Shown here: positions 23,556 to 32,267 of the stretch, one piece after another
Numbering within the stretch: the stretch's first letter is position 1
Layout: each line of letters starts with the position of its first letter
Notes under the pieces: generated by a model
What the model saw: only the letters and a program-made list of their open reading frames with translations
What the model was told of the DNA's origin: nothing
Databases searched by the model: none
Source of the DNA: Flavobacteriales bacterium
GTDB lineage: Bacteria > Bacteroidota > Bacteroidia > Flavobacteriales_F > PHOS-HE28
Assembly: GCA_023382455.1 (NCBI GenBank)
Contig: JAHDVX010000008.1
Location: forward strand, 62,001-126,000
Direction of reading: 5' to 3'
DNA: 64,000 bases
Made by a program: the position numbers and the translations under genes

Positions 23556-25721
23556 TCAACGCAATAGCGTCACATGGCCGGTGAACTCCCGGCCGTCCGC
23601 CAGTCTCAGAATGAAGAAGTAGGTGCCTTCCGGCAGTTCCTTGCCCGGGCTCCAGGTGTTCTTGTAGTTGCCGCTCGCAAAGACCGCCTGGCCCCAACGG
23701 TTGTACACCTTCAACGAGGTGTTCGGGAAGTACTGTCCGCCCTCGAAGACCAAGGCATCGTTCTCTCCGTCGCCGTTGGGGCTGAACACGTTGGGGACGA
23801 CAATCTCCGTGGGGATCACCACCTGAACGTAGGTATAGGTGGAACTGCAACCGTCAGCACTGGTGACCGTGAGCATGACCGGGTAATGGCCCGGCACGGT
23901 GAACACCGGGGCGATGGAGCCGCCGCTGCCCGAGCCCAGGCTGCCCAAGTCCCAGGACCACGAGGTGATCACTCCGCCGTTGCCGTTGGACTGGTCAGTG
24001 TATTCCACGGTGGTACCCGCATACACCTCACCCGCCGGTTGCGCGGTGAAAAAGGCTATCGGGTCCGGGGCTCCCAACACCGTCACCGGATCCGCCGAGC
24101 CGGGGCAGCCCGCGGCATTCGTCACCGTTACCGTGTAGCTGCCCGTATCCACGCTCACCGAAGGCGTGGCTTCCCCATTGCTCCAGAAGTAATTGGCATA
24201 CGGCTCCGTGATGGATAGCACGGCCGGCTCGTTGCCGCAGGCAACCAGGCCCCCGGTGATCACCGGTGCAGGAGCAGGTATACCATGGACCACCAAGGTG
24301 TCCGAGACCAGGCCGCAACCGTTGGCACCCGCTTCCACGAAGTAGGTACCGGGCCCGGCCTGGATCTCCTGCCCTGTGGCACCGTTGGACCAATGATACT
24401 CCGCGTAACCGCCCGAGGCCGTGAGCGGTGTGGTTTGTCCATCGCAAACCAGGGTGTCGGCGGTGATCAACGGCTGTACGGTGGGCCGGACGGCCACTTG
24501 CAAAACGACGGAGACCTCGGTGGTCAACGGAGGCGTGCCGTTGTCCGTGGCCGAGTAGGTGATCACATGCAGCCCGGTGTCCGCATCGGTGGGGGTGAAC
24601 TGCAATTGCAGGCTGGATGGATTGCCCGCACCGCTGTTCTGCGCCGCTACCGGGGCCACCAAGGGCGGAGTGATCGCGAAAGAGGCCGTGGTCGTTTGCC
24701 CGGCTTCCGGAGCCAGGAAGTCGACATCCAAGTGCACTGGTTCATCCACACAGATCTTCACCGTGTCGCACAGCGAACTCCCGCTGGCCACCGGTGCGAT
24801 GTTTGCTGAGCTCGTGGCCGTGGTGAACACGAAATTCTTGTAGCTCAACCACCCCACCTCGTCCGGTTGTCCGAAGGGACCGTCATAAGCCGTGCCCGGC
24901 ATGTTGAACCGGCCGAACTGGGCGAAATCCACCGCATTGCCGCGGTTGGCGCCCACGGTGGCCGGCGTGCCACAGAACCCCAGCTCCAGCCCGTCTCCCG
25001 GGGAGCAGGAATAGGACCCCAGTGCATTGCTGCACGTATAGCCGCTGGCCGGGTCCCAAACGCACGACGCCGAACCGGTGGTCCATTCCATCTGCTTGTA
25101 GCAGAAGGAGACCGTCTGGCCGATACCCACATCGGTGTTCGTGCCGTCGCTGATGATCAGCTGGAAGGTGTTGCGCTTGTCGGTCTGCTCGGAGAAGTAG
25201 CCCACATCGGTCCAATTCACGTACAGCGCATTGCCGGTGAGCTTGTACCTCACCGTTCCTCCCCCGTTCCGGGTGTCCACATCACCCCAAAAGGCGGCCA
25301 CCATGCGGAAGGACGGCACGGGAAAGCTGAACGCGGAATAGGTCGGGTGCGGCAGGAGGAATGAGACGTTGCCGTTGTTGTTCACAAAGCAGGTGCTGTA
25401 CAAGTCGCCGTACAGGTTGAACTGGAAGGGCAAGGTGATCTCCGGCGAACTGAAATCATCGTTGGGCAACATCGCCAGGGAGTAGGTGCTGTCGGGTTCG
25501 ATCCAGCAATCGCAGCCTCCCCCTTCGCGCAAGGCGCCACCGGTTGCGGCATGCTGCACCATCGGTGGCGGAAGGGTCGGATGATTCACATGGAATTCGG
25601 CAGGCAGGGCGCCGGCAAGCTTGAGTTGCTGGTACTGCTCCACGGAGAGTTCCACACCTTGCCCCATAACGGCGCAAGTGAACAGGCAGGCCACGGCCGC
25701 CGAAGTATGAAAATGCATCAT
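23556..25721 (-). CDS. NIDO-domain T9SS type B protein, copy 1
   Basis: This 721-residue exported protein has a signal peptide (MMHFHTSAAVACLFTCAVMG) followed by GVELSVEQYQQLKLAGALP. A nidogen-like (NIDO) domain follows (about residues 70-300), seen as CDCWIEPDSTY, NNNGNVSFLLP, FWGDVDTRNGG and YVNWTDVGYF. A cadherin-like region (about 310-405), two short Ig-like repeats containing YHWSNGATG and YFWSNGEATPS, a PKD domain (EYTDQSNGNGG) and the type B sorting domain (VVPNVFSPNGDGENDALVF) complete it. It is a close paralogue of the next gene. NIDO domains are adhesive extracellular modules, so a role in adhesion is likely but unproven. Confidence 0.88.
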   Translation of the reverse strand: MMHFHTSAAVACLFTCAVMGQGVELSVEQYQQLKLAGALPAEFHVNHPTLPPPMVQHAATGGALREGGGCDCWIEPDSTYSLAMLPNDDFSSPEITLPFQFNLYGDLYSTCFVNNNGNVSFLLPHPTYSAFSFPVPSFRMVAAFWGDVDTRNGGGTVRYKLTGNALYVNWTDVGYFSEQTDKRNTFQLIISDGTNTDVGIGQTVSFCYKQMEWTTGSASCVWDPASGYTCSNALGSYSCSPGDGLELGFCGTPATVGANRGNAVDFAQFGRFNMPGTAYDGPFGQPDEVGWLSYKNFVFTTATSSANIAPVASGSSLCDTVKICVDEPVHLDVDFLAPEAGQTTTASFAITPPLVAPVAAQNSGAGNPSSLQLQFTPTDADTGLHVITYSATDNGTPPLTTEVSVVLQVAVRPTVQPLITADTLVCDGQTTPLTASGGYAEYHWSNGATGQEIQAGPGTYFVEAGANGCGLVSDTLVVHGIPAPAPVITGGLVACGNEPAVLSITEPYANYFWSNGEATPSVSVDTGSYTVTVTNAAGCPGSADPVTVLGAPDPIAFFTAQPAGEVYAGTTVEYTDQSNGNGGVITSWSWDLGSLGSGSGGSIAPVFTVPGHYPVMLTVTSADGCSSTYTYVQVVIPTEIVVPNVFSPNGDGENDALVFEGGQYFPNTSLKVYNRWGQAVFASGNYKNTWSPGKELPEGTYFFILRLADGREFTGHVTLLR

Positions 25722-25773
25722 GATGGACCTGGTTGGAGAGACCAGTACAACGGTCGCTTGGAGAGCGGGAGGG

Positions 25774-25780
25774 CAAGATA
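25774..25780 (-). promoter_or_regulatory. -7-like box for NIDO copy 1
   Basis: On minus, TATCTTG with a leader of about 50 bases to the gene. The same element precedes NIDO copy 2. Confidence 0.4.
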
Positions 25781-25810
25781 CTGAGGCGTCATAAAAGAAA
25801 CGGACGGATC

Positions 25811-25866
25811 AAAGGTTCGAGAGTGCGAGAGGAACGGCCCTCGCACACTCGCACTCTCGAACCTTT
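25811..25866. repeat. Inverted octamer repeat forming a 19-base-pair hairpin
   Basis: The 19 bases 25811-25829 are exactly complementary to 25848-25866, with 18 bases between. Both arms are built from 8-base units: GTTCGAGA then GTGCGAGA on plus; GTTCGAGA, GTGCGAGT and GTGCGAGG on minus. A second pairing with CTCGCAC at 25840-25846 is possible. It lies between two minus-strand NIDO genes. The rest of this 325-base gap holds the copy 1 leader and promoter, a terminator, and unremarkable sequence (25867-25994). Confidence 0.8.
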
Positions 25867-25994
25867 GCATGACATCGTTCTTCCACTGGATGGAAAAGGA
25901 GAACGGATCTTCCTCACCGGCTCAGTAAAACCATACGGAACGGTTCCATGTTCCGCACAGGGCAATGGCAGGCACACTTGGTTCCGGCCCAAGA

Positions 25995-26025
25995 CCAAGA
26001 AGCCCCGGAGACCGGGGCTTCTTGG
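25995..26025 (-). terminator. Terminator-like hairpin after NIDO copy 2
   Basis: CCAAGAAGCCCCGG (25995-26008) and its exact complement (26012-26025) enclose a three-base loop, a 14-base-pair stem. It begins 21 bases past the stop of the gene ending at 26047. There is no U run, so it may act as an mRNA 3' stabiliser or a Bacteroidota-type terminator. Confidence 0.75.
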
Positions 26026-26046
26026 GGCAACAATGAATGATCGGGC

Positions 26047-28140
26047 TTAACGCACCAGCGTCACACTGCCGGTGTACTCCTTGCCGGTAACCAGTTTCAG
26101 CACATAGAAGTAGGTGCCATCCGGCACTTCCTTCCCGGGCCGCCAGGTGTTCTTGTAGTTGCTGCTCGAGAACACCTGCTGTCCCCATCGGTTCAGCACT
26201 TGCAGTGAGGTGTTCGGGTAGTATTGCACGCCCTCGAAGGTCAGCAGGTCGTTCGTCCCGTCGTTGTTCGGGCTGAACACATTGGGTACCACGATCTCCG
26301 TGGGGATGACCACCTGCTCGTACGTGTACGTGTCGGTGCATCCGTCGGCGGTGGTCACCGTCAAGGTGATGGTGTAGTTGCCCGGGTTCTCGAACAATTG
26401 GCTCATGGTGGTCCCATTGCCCACCACCACGGAATCGACCATCCAGGTCCATCCCACGATGGGGCTGCCATTGCCATTGGACTGGTCGGTGTATTCCACC
26501 GTGGTCCCGGGGAAGACCTCCGAGCCCGGGTTGGGCACGAACATGGCATCGGGTGAGTTGGCGGAAAGCACGTTCACCGAAGCCGAACTGCCGGGGCACC
26601 CGAACGTATTGGTCACCGACACGCTGTAGGTGCCCGTTCCCACGCTCACCGTGGGGCTGGTGCTTCCGTTGCTCCAGGCATAGGTGGCATAGGGTTCCGT
26701 GGTGGAGAGCACGGCAGGCTCCCCGCCGCAGTTGAAGAGCACCCCATCGATCACCGGCGTGGGTGCGGGCGCCTCGGTCACGGTGATGGAATTGGATACC
26801 ATGATGCACGCGCCGGTGCTGGCCTCCACGTAATAGGTGCCCGGCCCCACCAGCACGGTCTGCCCGTTGAAGCCGTTGGACCATTCATAGTTCTCGAACC
26901 CGCCGGTAGCGGTGATCAAGGCGCCTTCCCCGGCACAGGCAATGCTGTCCCCGGTGATCACGGGGGGTGGCGCGGCCACATAGAACACGCGGATCACCAC
27001 GGACACCGTGGCGGTGAGCGGCGGTACGCCATCATCAGCGGCCGTGTACGTGATCACGTGCAAGCCGGTATCCTGCACCACGGGAATGAATTGAAGATGG
27101 AGGTTCGCCGTGTTGCCCGGCGTGTTGGTCTCGGTGATGGTGGCGTTCAGGGGCGGCGTGATGGTATAGCTCGCGGTGGTGGTCTGGCCCGGCTCCGGGG
27201 CCAGGAAATTCACGTCCAGGTCCACCAGTTCATTCACGCAGATATCGATCGTGTCGCAAAGCGAGGTACTGCTGGCGATGGGCGGTATGTTCTGGGTGCT
27301 CACGGCCGTGGTGAACACGAAGTTCTTGTTGTCCAGCCAGCTGATGCCGTCGCTTGCACCGAAGGGCCCATCGTAGTCGGTACCCGGGTGGTCAAAGCGG
27401 CCGAACTGGATGTAGTCGATGCCGTTGCCCCGGTTGGCGCCCACGGTGGCCGGTGTGCCCCCGAAGCCGTTCACCCCTTGTGAGGCCGAACCGGTGGTCC
27501 ATTGCATGTCCTTGTAGCAGAACGAAACCGTGCTGCCGATGCCCACATCCGTGTTGGTGCCGTCGCTGATGATCAGCTGGAAGGTGTTGAGCTTGTCTGT
27601 CTGTACGTTGAAATAACCGACATCGGTCCAGTTCACATACAGCGCGTTCTGCGTCAGCTTGTACATCACCGTGCCGCCGTTGTTGCGCGTGTCCACATCC
27701 GCCCAGAACGGGGCCACCATTTTGAAACTGGCATTGGGGAACCCTTGGGAGGAGTAGGTGGAGAAGGGCTGCAGGAACGACACGTTCCCGTTGTTGTTCA
27801 CGTAGCACGTGTTGTACAGGTCGCCGTAGAGGTTGAACTGGAACGGCAAGGTGATCATCGAGGAGCTGCCGTCATCATTCGGGGCCAAGGCCAGGGTGTA
27901 GGTGTTGTCCGGCTCGATCCAGCAGTTGCAGTTGCCTCCGGTTCCGCCTCCGCCCTTCTCCTGGTTGACGGGCTGCACGGCCGGCGGGGGCAGCGTTGAG
28001 AAGTTCACATGGAACTCAGGGGGCAGGGTGCCGGCAAGTTTCATCTGCTGGTACTCCTCCACGGTAAGTGCCACTCCTTGGGCGGAAGCCGTGGCGCCGA
28101 GGGAAAGCGCCAGGAGCAGCAGTGAAAGGTGCTTCATCAT
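26047..28140 (-). CDS. NIDO-domain T9SS type B protein, copy 2
   Basis: This 697-residue exported protein has a signal peptide MMKHLSLLLLALSLGATASA and then QGVALTVEEYQQMKLAGTLP. Its layout is the same as copy 1: NIDO domain with NCNCWIEPDNTY, NNNGNVSFLQP, FWADVDTRNNGG and YVNWTDVGYFN (about 65-290), cadherin-like region, two short repeats with YEWSNGFNGQ and YAWSNGSTSP, PKD-like EYTDQSNGNGS, and type B sorting domain VVPNVFSPNNDGTNDLLTF. Copies 1 and 2 share long near-identical stretches, pointing to a fairly recent tandem duplication. The start is fixed by the signal peptide. The in-frame upstream ATG overlaps the promoter. Confidence 0.88.
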   Translation of the reverse strand: MMKHLSLLLLALSLGATASAQGVALTVEEYQQMKLAGTLPPEFHVNFSTLPPPAVQPVNQEKGGGGTGGNCNCWIEPDNTYTLALAPNDDGSSSMITLPFQFNLYGDLYNTCYVNNNGNVSFLQPFSTYSSQGFPNASFKMVAPFWADVDTRNNGGTVMYKLTQNALYVNWTDVGYFNVQTDKLNTFQLIISDGTNTDVGIGSTVSFCYKDMQWTTGSASQGVNGFGGTPATVGANRGNGIDYIQFGRFDHPGTDYDGPFGASDGISWLDNKNFVFTTAVSTQNIPPIASSTSLCDTIDICVNELVDLDVNFLAPEPGQTTTASYTITPPLNATITETNTPGNTANLHLQFIPVVQDTGLHVITYTAADDGVPPLTATVSVVIRVFYVAAPPPVITGDSIACAGEGALITATGGFENYEWSNGFNGQTVLVGPGTYYVEASTGACIMVSNSITVTEAPAPTPVIDGVLFNCGGEPAVLSTTEPYATYAWSNGSTSPTVSVGTGTYSVSVTNTFGCPGSSASVNVLSANSPDAMFVPNPGSEVFPGTTVEYTDQSNGNGSPIVGWTWMVDSVVVGNGTTMSQLFENPGNYTITLTVTTADGCTDTYTYEQVVIPTEIVVPNVFSPNNDGTNDLLTFEGVQYYPNTSLQVLNRWGQQVFSSSNYKNTWRPGKEVPDGTYFYVLKLVTGKEYTGSVTLVR

Positions 28141-28177
28141 CGTCCGAACGGGTTGGGGGTCAAGGGTGAAGATCGGC

Positions 28178-28184
28178 CAAGATA
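28178..28184 (-). promoter_or_regulatory. -7-like box for NIDO copy 2
   Basis: On minus, TATCTTG followed by a leader of about 37 bases. It suggests that copy 2 can be transcribed independently of the upstream sigma-factor unit. Confidence 0.4.
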
Positions 28185-28232
28185 ATTCCGGGGCCGGTCC
28201 GGGCCAAAATTTCGAGGAGGGGTATTGCATGG

Positions 28233-31190
28233 TCAATGGTTCAGTGTTACGGTCCCGAAACGTTCGGCGAGGTCCGCTGAGGCCACCGGGCGGTAGATGA
28301 TGCGCCAGACGTACACGCCCGTGGAGGCGGGCATTCCGCCGTTGACCAAGCCGTCCCAGCCTTCGTCAGGGTCGGTGCTTTCAAAGACGATGCCGCCCCA
28401 GCGGTCGAAGATGTACAGGTGGTAATCCGCCGCGACCATGTCCAGCATCACGGGCCTGAACACGTCGTTCACCCCATTGCCGTCGGGGGTGAACGCATTG
28501 GGCAGCCACAGGTTGGGCACCAGCACGGCCAAGGAGGTGTCGCAGAAGCTGTCCCGGCAACCGTAGCGGTCCGCCACATCCAGGCACACGGTGAACGTGT
28601 CGGCGATCGCGTCGGGGAATGTGTAGGCCACCTGCCTTCGGTCGGGCTGGCCAAGATCGGGCATGGTCCAGAGGAATTGGACGGCATGCTTGTCCGTGGC
28701 GGTGAAGACCACGCGGTTGTTCCCGGCGGTGATGGGATTGGGCGTGTACACGAAGGAAGCCACGGGAGGCGGGTCCACCAGCACGGCCCCCGGGGCGATC
28801 AGTTGGTCCGTGCAGCCTTCGGGCGTGGTCACGCGCAGTTTCAGGTGGTACCAGCCGGAGTCCGTGTAGGTGTGTGCAATGCTGCCGCAGGCATCCACCG
28901 GGTCGCTGCCGTCACCGAAGTCCCACACGCAGCTTCCGCCCACGTAGATCGGGTCCGTGGTGTTGGTGAAGGTCACGTCCAGCGGTGCGCAGCCACTGTC
29001 CACGTCGGCCGTGAAGGTGATCACGGGCAGCGGGTCGATGTGCACGGCGATGGCGGCGGTGTCGGAGAGGTGTGCACAGGTGCCCGGCCCGATGGCCACG
29101 TACCGGTAGGTGCCGGAAAGTTCCAGCGCGGGGTCCAAAAGGCCGTCCGGCAAGGTGGTGCCGTCGGGGGCAAGCCAGTGCCCGCCCTGGTCCGGGTTTC
29201 CGCCCAGCAAGGGGAACAGCGGGGTGTATCCTCCGTTGGCACAGATCACCAGGGCGCTGTCCACGCCTGCTTGCGGGATGGCATCCAAATTGATCGTGAG
29301 CACGGCGGTCTGGTCCGGGCATGGAAGCACCGCAGGCACGGTGTAGGTGTACACGCCGATGGTCCCGGTGGCCGGGTCGAACAGGTCCGGCACGGGGTTC
29401 CCGCCCACGTCCGTCCACGTGCCCGTGGGATCCGGGGTGCCCAGCAGGCGGCCGCGCATGCTGAAGGGGGCCTCATCGCGGCACAGGGTGATCGAGTTGT
29501 CATCCCCGGCATCCACGGCCTGGGGCACGGCGATGTTCAGGAAGGCCGTGTCGTTGGGGCAGGGCGCCACGCCCGGCAACAAGTAGCTGTACGTACCCGA
29601 TGCGGCCGAGGCCGGGTCCAAGGTGCCGTTGAACACCGTCCCGGCCGGGTCGGTCCAAGTACCACCGGACTGGGGGGTGCCGGGGATCAGCGGAAACAGG
29701 GGTGTGGCAAGGTCCCAGGAGCAGAACGCCAAGGTGGTGTCCCCGCCGGCGTTCACCGTGGTCTGGACGGTCATGTACGCAGTGCCTGTCGCGGAGCATT
29801 GGCCTCCCGTGGAGACCGTGTACGCATACGCACCGACCGGATCGGTGAGCGGATCGAAGAATCCGCCATGGGCATTGCCCGCCGGGTCGTTCCAAGTGCC
29901 GCCCGGTGGCGGGGCCCCGCCCAGCACGGTCAGCATGTCCACCGGGCCGTTGTCACTGCACACCGCCAGGGTGTCCGAGCTCAGTTGCGGCGAGGGCAGC
30001 ACGTGGATCACGATATGCAGTGTGCCGGTCTGCACGGGTGTACCGTTGTCGGTTCCCTCAAAGTACACGTCGTGGAAGCCTACCTCGGCCAGGGAGGCCG
30101 TGAAGCCCGAGGTGATCGTGGCCGTATTGCCCGAGGTGGAATCCACGATGGTGTAGTTGCCCAAGGTGTTGCACCAGGAGGTGGCCGAGGTTAATTGCGT
30201 AGGCTCCGGCGAGAGGAAGTCCACCGTAAGCAGGGAGGGCACCCCCGAGCACACCGTGAGCGTGTCACAGACCGATTGGCCGGAAACCACCGGGGTGAGG
30301 TTGCCCGTGGTGATGTCCGTGGCGAAGGTGAAGCTCTTGTGCGAGAGCCAGCCGATACCGCCCGGCGCACCGAAGGGTCCGTTGTAGTCCGTTCCCGGAT
30401 GGTCGAAGCGGCCGAACTGGATGTAGTTCACCCCGTCGCCTTTGTTGGCCCCCACGGTGGCCGGGGTGCCGCCGAACCCATTGATCCCATTGGAGGCACT
30501 GCCCGTTGTCCACTCCATTTCACCATAGCAGAAGGACACGTTGGCGTTCCCGTTGATCACCGGGTCGCTTCCGTTGGAGATGATCACCTGGAAGGAGTTC
30601 AGCTTGTCCGTCTGCTGGTTGTAGTAGCCCACGTTGGTCCAGTTCACATAGAGCGCGGTGGGGGTCACCTTGTACTGCACTTTGTTCAGGTTGGAGCCCG
30701 GCACGCGCAGGTCCACGTCCGCCCAGAAGGGGGCCACCAGCGAGGCCAGTGTATTGGGGAAGCCCGAGGAATTGTAGCCGGTCACGAATGTGCCGAAGGA
30801 GAGGTTGCCGTTGATGTTGATGTAGACCTGGTTGTAGTTCTGGCCATAGAGGTAGAAGCTGAAGGGCAGGTTAACCGGGCCGTATGAGCCGTCGTCGCCA
30901 TTGCCCCAGCCGGAGGCATTCCACTCCGTGCTGTTGTTGATGGTGGTGTAGGAGGCGTCGGGCGTGATCCAGCAATCGCAGGTGATCACGCTGTCCCGCT
31001 CGGTGCCCGCGCCGTAATCCGGGTCTTCGGTGGGGTGTGGCGGCACCTCCGGCGCGGGCGTGGTGAACTGGGCCTTCCAGGCATCGTACTCCTCCGCGCT
31101 GTCTACCCAGGAAGGCGGGGTCTGCGCCGAAACGGCACTTGTAAGGGCCGACACGGCCAACAGGAAGATGGCCCGGGATACGCTTTTCAT
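28233..31190 (-). CDS. Large NIDO-domain T9SS type B protein with four tandem repeats
   Basis: This 985-residue exported protein has a signal peptide MKSVSRAIFLLAVSALTSAVSA. The NIDO domain (about 65-295) has CDCWITPDASY, NINGNLSFGTF and YVNWTNVGYYNQQTDK. After a cadherin-like region there are four tandem modules of about 78 residues (roughly 401-478, 479-555, 556-635 and 636-718), each with GGTWNDPAG- or GTWTDVGGN-like and GTYSYLLPG-like cores. PKD domains (CVWDFGDGSDP) and the type B sorting domain (LPNAFTPDGNGVNDVFRP, FDRWGGIVF) follow. It is a more distant and larger relative of the two downstream genes. It follows the anti-sigma-like gene by only 3 bases and is probably in its operon. 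Confidence 0.88.
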   Translation of the reverse strand: MKSVSRAIFLLAVSALTSAVSAQTPPSWVDSAEEYDAWKAQFTTPAPEVPPHPTEDPDYGAGTERDSVITCDCWITPDASYTTINNSTEWNASGWGNGDDGSYGPVNLPFSFYLYGQNYNQVYININGNLSFGTFVTGYNSSGFPNTLASLVAPFWADVDLRVPGSNLNKVQYKVTPTALYVNWTNVGYYNQQTDKLNSFQVIISNGSDPVINGNANVSFCYGEMEWTTGSASNGINGFGGTPATVGANKGDGVNYIQFGRFDHPGTDYNGPFGAPGGIGWLSHKSFTFATDITTGNLTPVVSGQSVCDTLTVCSGVPSLLTVDFLSPEPTQLTSATSWCNTLGNYTIVDSTSGNTATITSGFTASLAEVGFHDVYFEGTDNGTPVQTGTLHIVIHVLPSPQLSSDTLAVCSDNGPVDMLTVLGGAPPPGGTWNDPAGNAHGGFFDPLTDPVGAYAYTVSTGGQCSATGTAYMTVQTTVNAGGDTTLAFCSWDLATPLFPLIPGTPQSGGTWTDPAGTVFNGTLDPASAASGTYSYLLPGVAPCPNDTAFLNIAVPQAVDAGDDNSITLCRDEAPFSMRGRLLGTPDPTGTWTDVGGNPVPDLFDPATGTIGVYTYTVPAVLPCPDQTAVLTINLDAIPQAGVDSALVICANGGYTPLFPLLGGNPDQGGHWLAPDGTTLPDGLLDPALELSGTYRYVAIGPGTCAHLSDTAAIAVHIDPLPVITFTADVDSGCAPLDVTFTNTTDPIYVGGSCVWDFGDGSDPVDACGSIAHTYTDSGWYHLKLRVTTPEGCTDQLIAPGAVLVDPPPVASFVYTPNPITAGNNRVVFTATDKHAVQFLWTMPDLGQPDRRQVAYTFPDAIADTFTVCLDVADRYGCRDSFCDTSLAVLVPNLWLPNAFTPDGNGVNDVFRPVMLDMVAADYHLYIFDRWGGIVFESTDPDEGWDGLVNGGMPASTGVYVWRIIYRPVASADLAERFGTVTLNH

Positions 31191-31193
31191 GGC

Positions 31194-32267
31194 TTAGCGG
31201 TACAGGCGCACCACCTCGGTCTTCACCCGGGGGCGGCCGTCCGGTCCGGAGATTTGTACCACGCAGCGATAGTATCCCTCCTCGGCGATGTTGCCGTTCG
31301 GGAGGCTTCCATCCCAATGGATGGCCAGGTTGTTGGTGTGGAACACGAGCTCTCCGGTCTTCGCCGAGAAGATACGCACCTCCGCACGCTCATTCCCCTC
31401 AGCCACGATCTTCAGGCGGTCGTTCACCCCGTCGCCTTGCGGGCTGAAGACGTTCGGGATGAAGATGGGGCTCTCCTCGGCGTGTGCAAAGGGGTCCGCA
31501 GCAGGGGCTTGTTCCTGGGTGTTTGCCGTGCCGTTCGGAGCCTCGGGTCCTGGATTGGCGGGTTGCGCCGTGCCGGGGTCTTTGCTTGCGGCGACTTCCA
31601 TCGCCGGTTCCTTGCCGACCGTGGCGGGTATGTCCGCCTTGGTCTCAGATGCCGGGGCCTCAGGACGGATAACAGTGGTGCTGTTGCCGGGTGCTGCCGG
31701 CCGTGGGGTGGTCACGGCTTGCTGCACGCCCGCCTCTTCCGCCTCAGGAACGTCGCCGGATGGCGATGCCTCTTGAGGGGCGTATGGCCGTGCGGCCTTC
31801 GGTGCTGCTGCTGGCCGTGCTGGTTCCTCGAAGGTCCCGGCCGCGGTGGCGGAAGGCGTGGGCTCTTCCACGAGCGCCTCCGCCGGTGTGGTTTCCGGTG
31901 AAGCGGTGATGGCAACCACGGTTTTCGCGGGAGCCGGGGCCGAGGATGGCGGGGTTTCCCGGTTGAACACCACCAGGGCAACGGCGATGCCCGCCACGGC
32001 AGCGACCCCGGCGGCGATCCAACCGGTGGAAACCGTACCGCCCGCCACGCCGGCATGGCCCATCCGGCTGCCGATGTTGGTCCAGGCCGAGGGATCCACC
32101 TGCACCTCATGGCCGCTGAATTTCCGCTGCATGGTTTCCCGCAGCGCATGCTCACCGGCACCGGCCAACTGGCCGCTGATCTGCTCCCAGGCGCCCGCCG
32201 GCACGTCCATCTCGTGATGGGCGAGGCGCTCGCGCAGCAGGTCCGTCAACTTGTCCCCTGTGTTCAT
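31194..32267 (-). CDS. Membrane anti-sigma-like protein fused to a CHU_C/T9SS-type domain
   Basis: The 357 residues have no cleavable signal peptide. Residues 1-75 are a predicted cytosolic region with two related helices, MDVPAGAWEQISGQL (about 20-34) and VQVDPSAWTNIGSRM (about 55-69), the layout of small membrane anti-sigma factors in Bacteroidota. One transmembrane helix follows (about 82-101). A Pro/Ala/Glu-rich linker (about 105-265) comes next, and then a C-terminal domain identical in type to T9SS type B sorting domains (PNVFSPQGDGVNDRLKI, VRIFSAKTGELVF). The start overlaps the sigma gene stop (ATGA). It probably binds the sigma factor inside and senses something outside. That is inference. 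Confidence 0.8.
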   Translation of the reverse strand: MNTGDKLTDLLRERLAHHEMDVPAGAWEQISGQLAGAGEHALRETMQRKFSGHEVQVDPSAWTNIGSRMGHAGVAGGTVSTGWIAAGVAAVAGIAVALVVFNRETPPSSAPAPAKTVVAITASPETTPAEALVEEPTPSATAAGTFEEPARPAAAPKAARPYAPQEASPSGDVPEAEEAGVQQAVTTPRPAAPGNSTTVIRPEAPASETKADIPATVGKEPAMEVAASKDPGTAQPANPGPEAPNGTANTQEQAPAADPFAHAEESPIFIPNVFSPQGDGVNDRLKIVAEGNERAEVRIFSAKTGELVFHTNNLAIHWDGSLPNGNIAEEGYYRCVVQISGPDGRPRVKTEVVRLYR

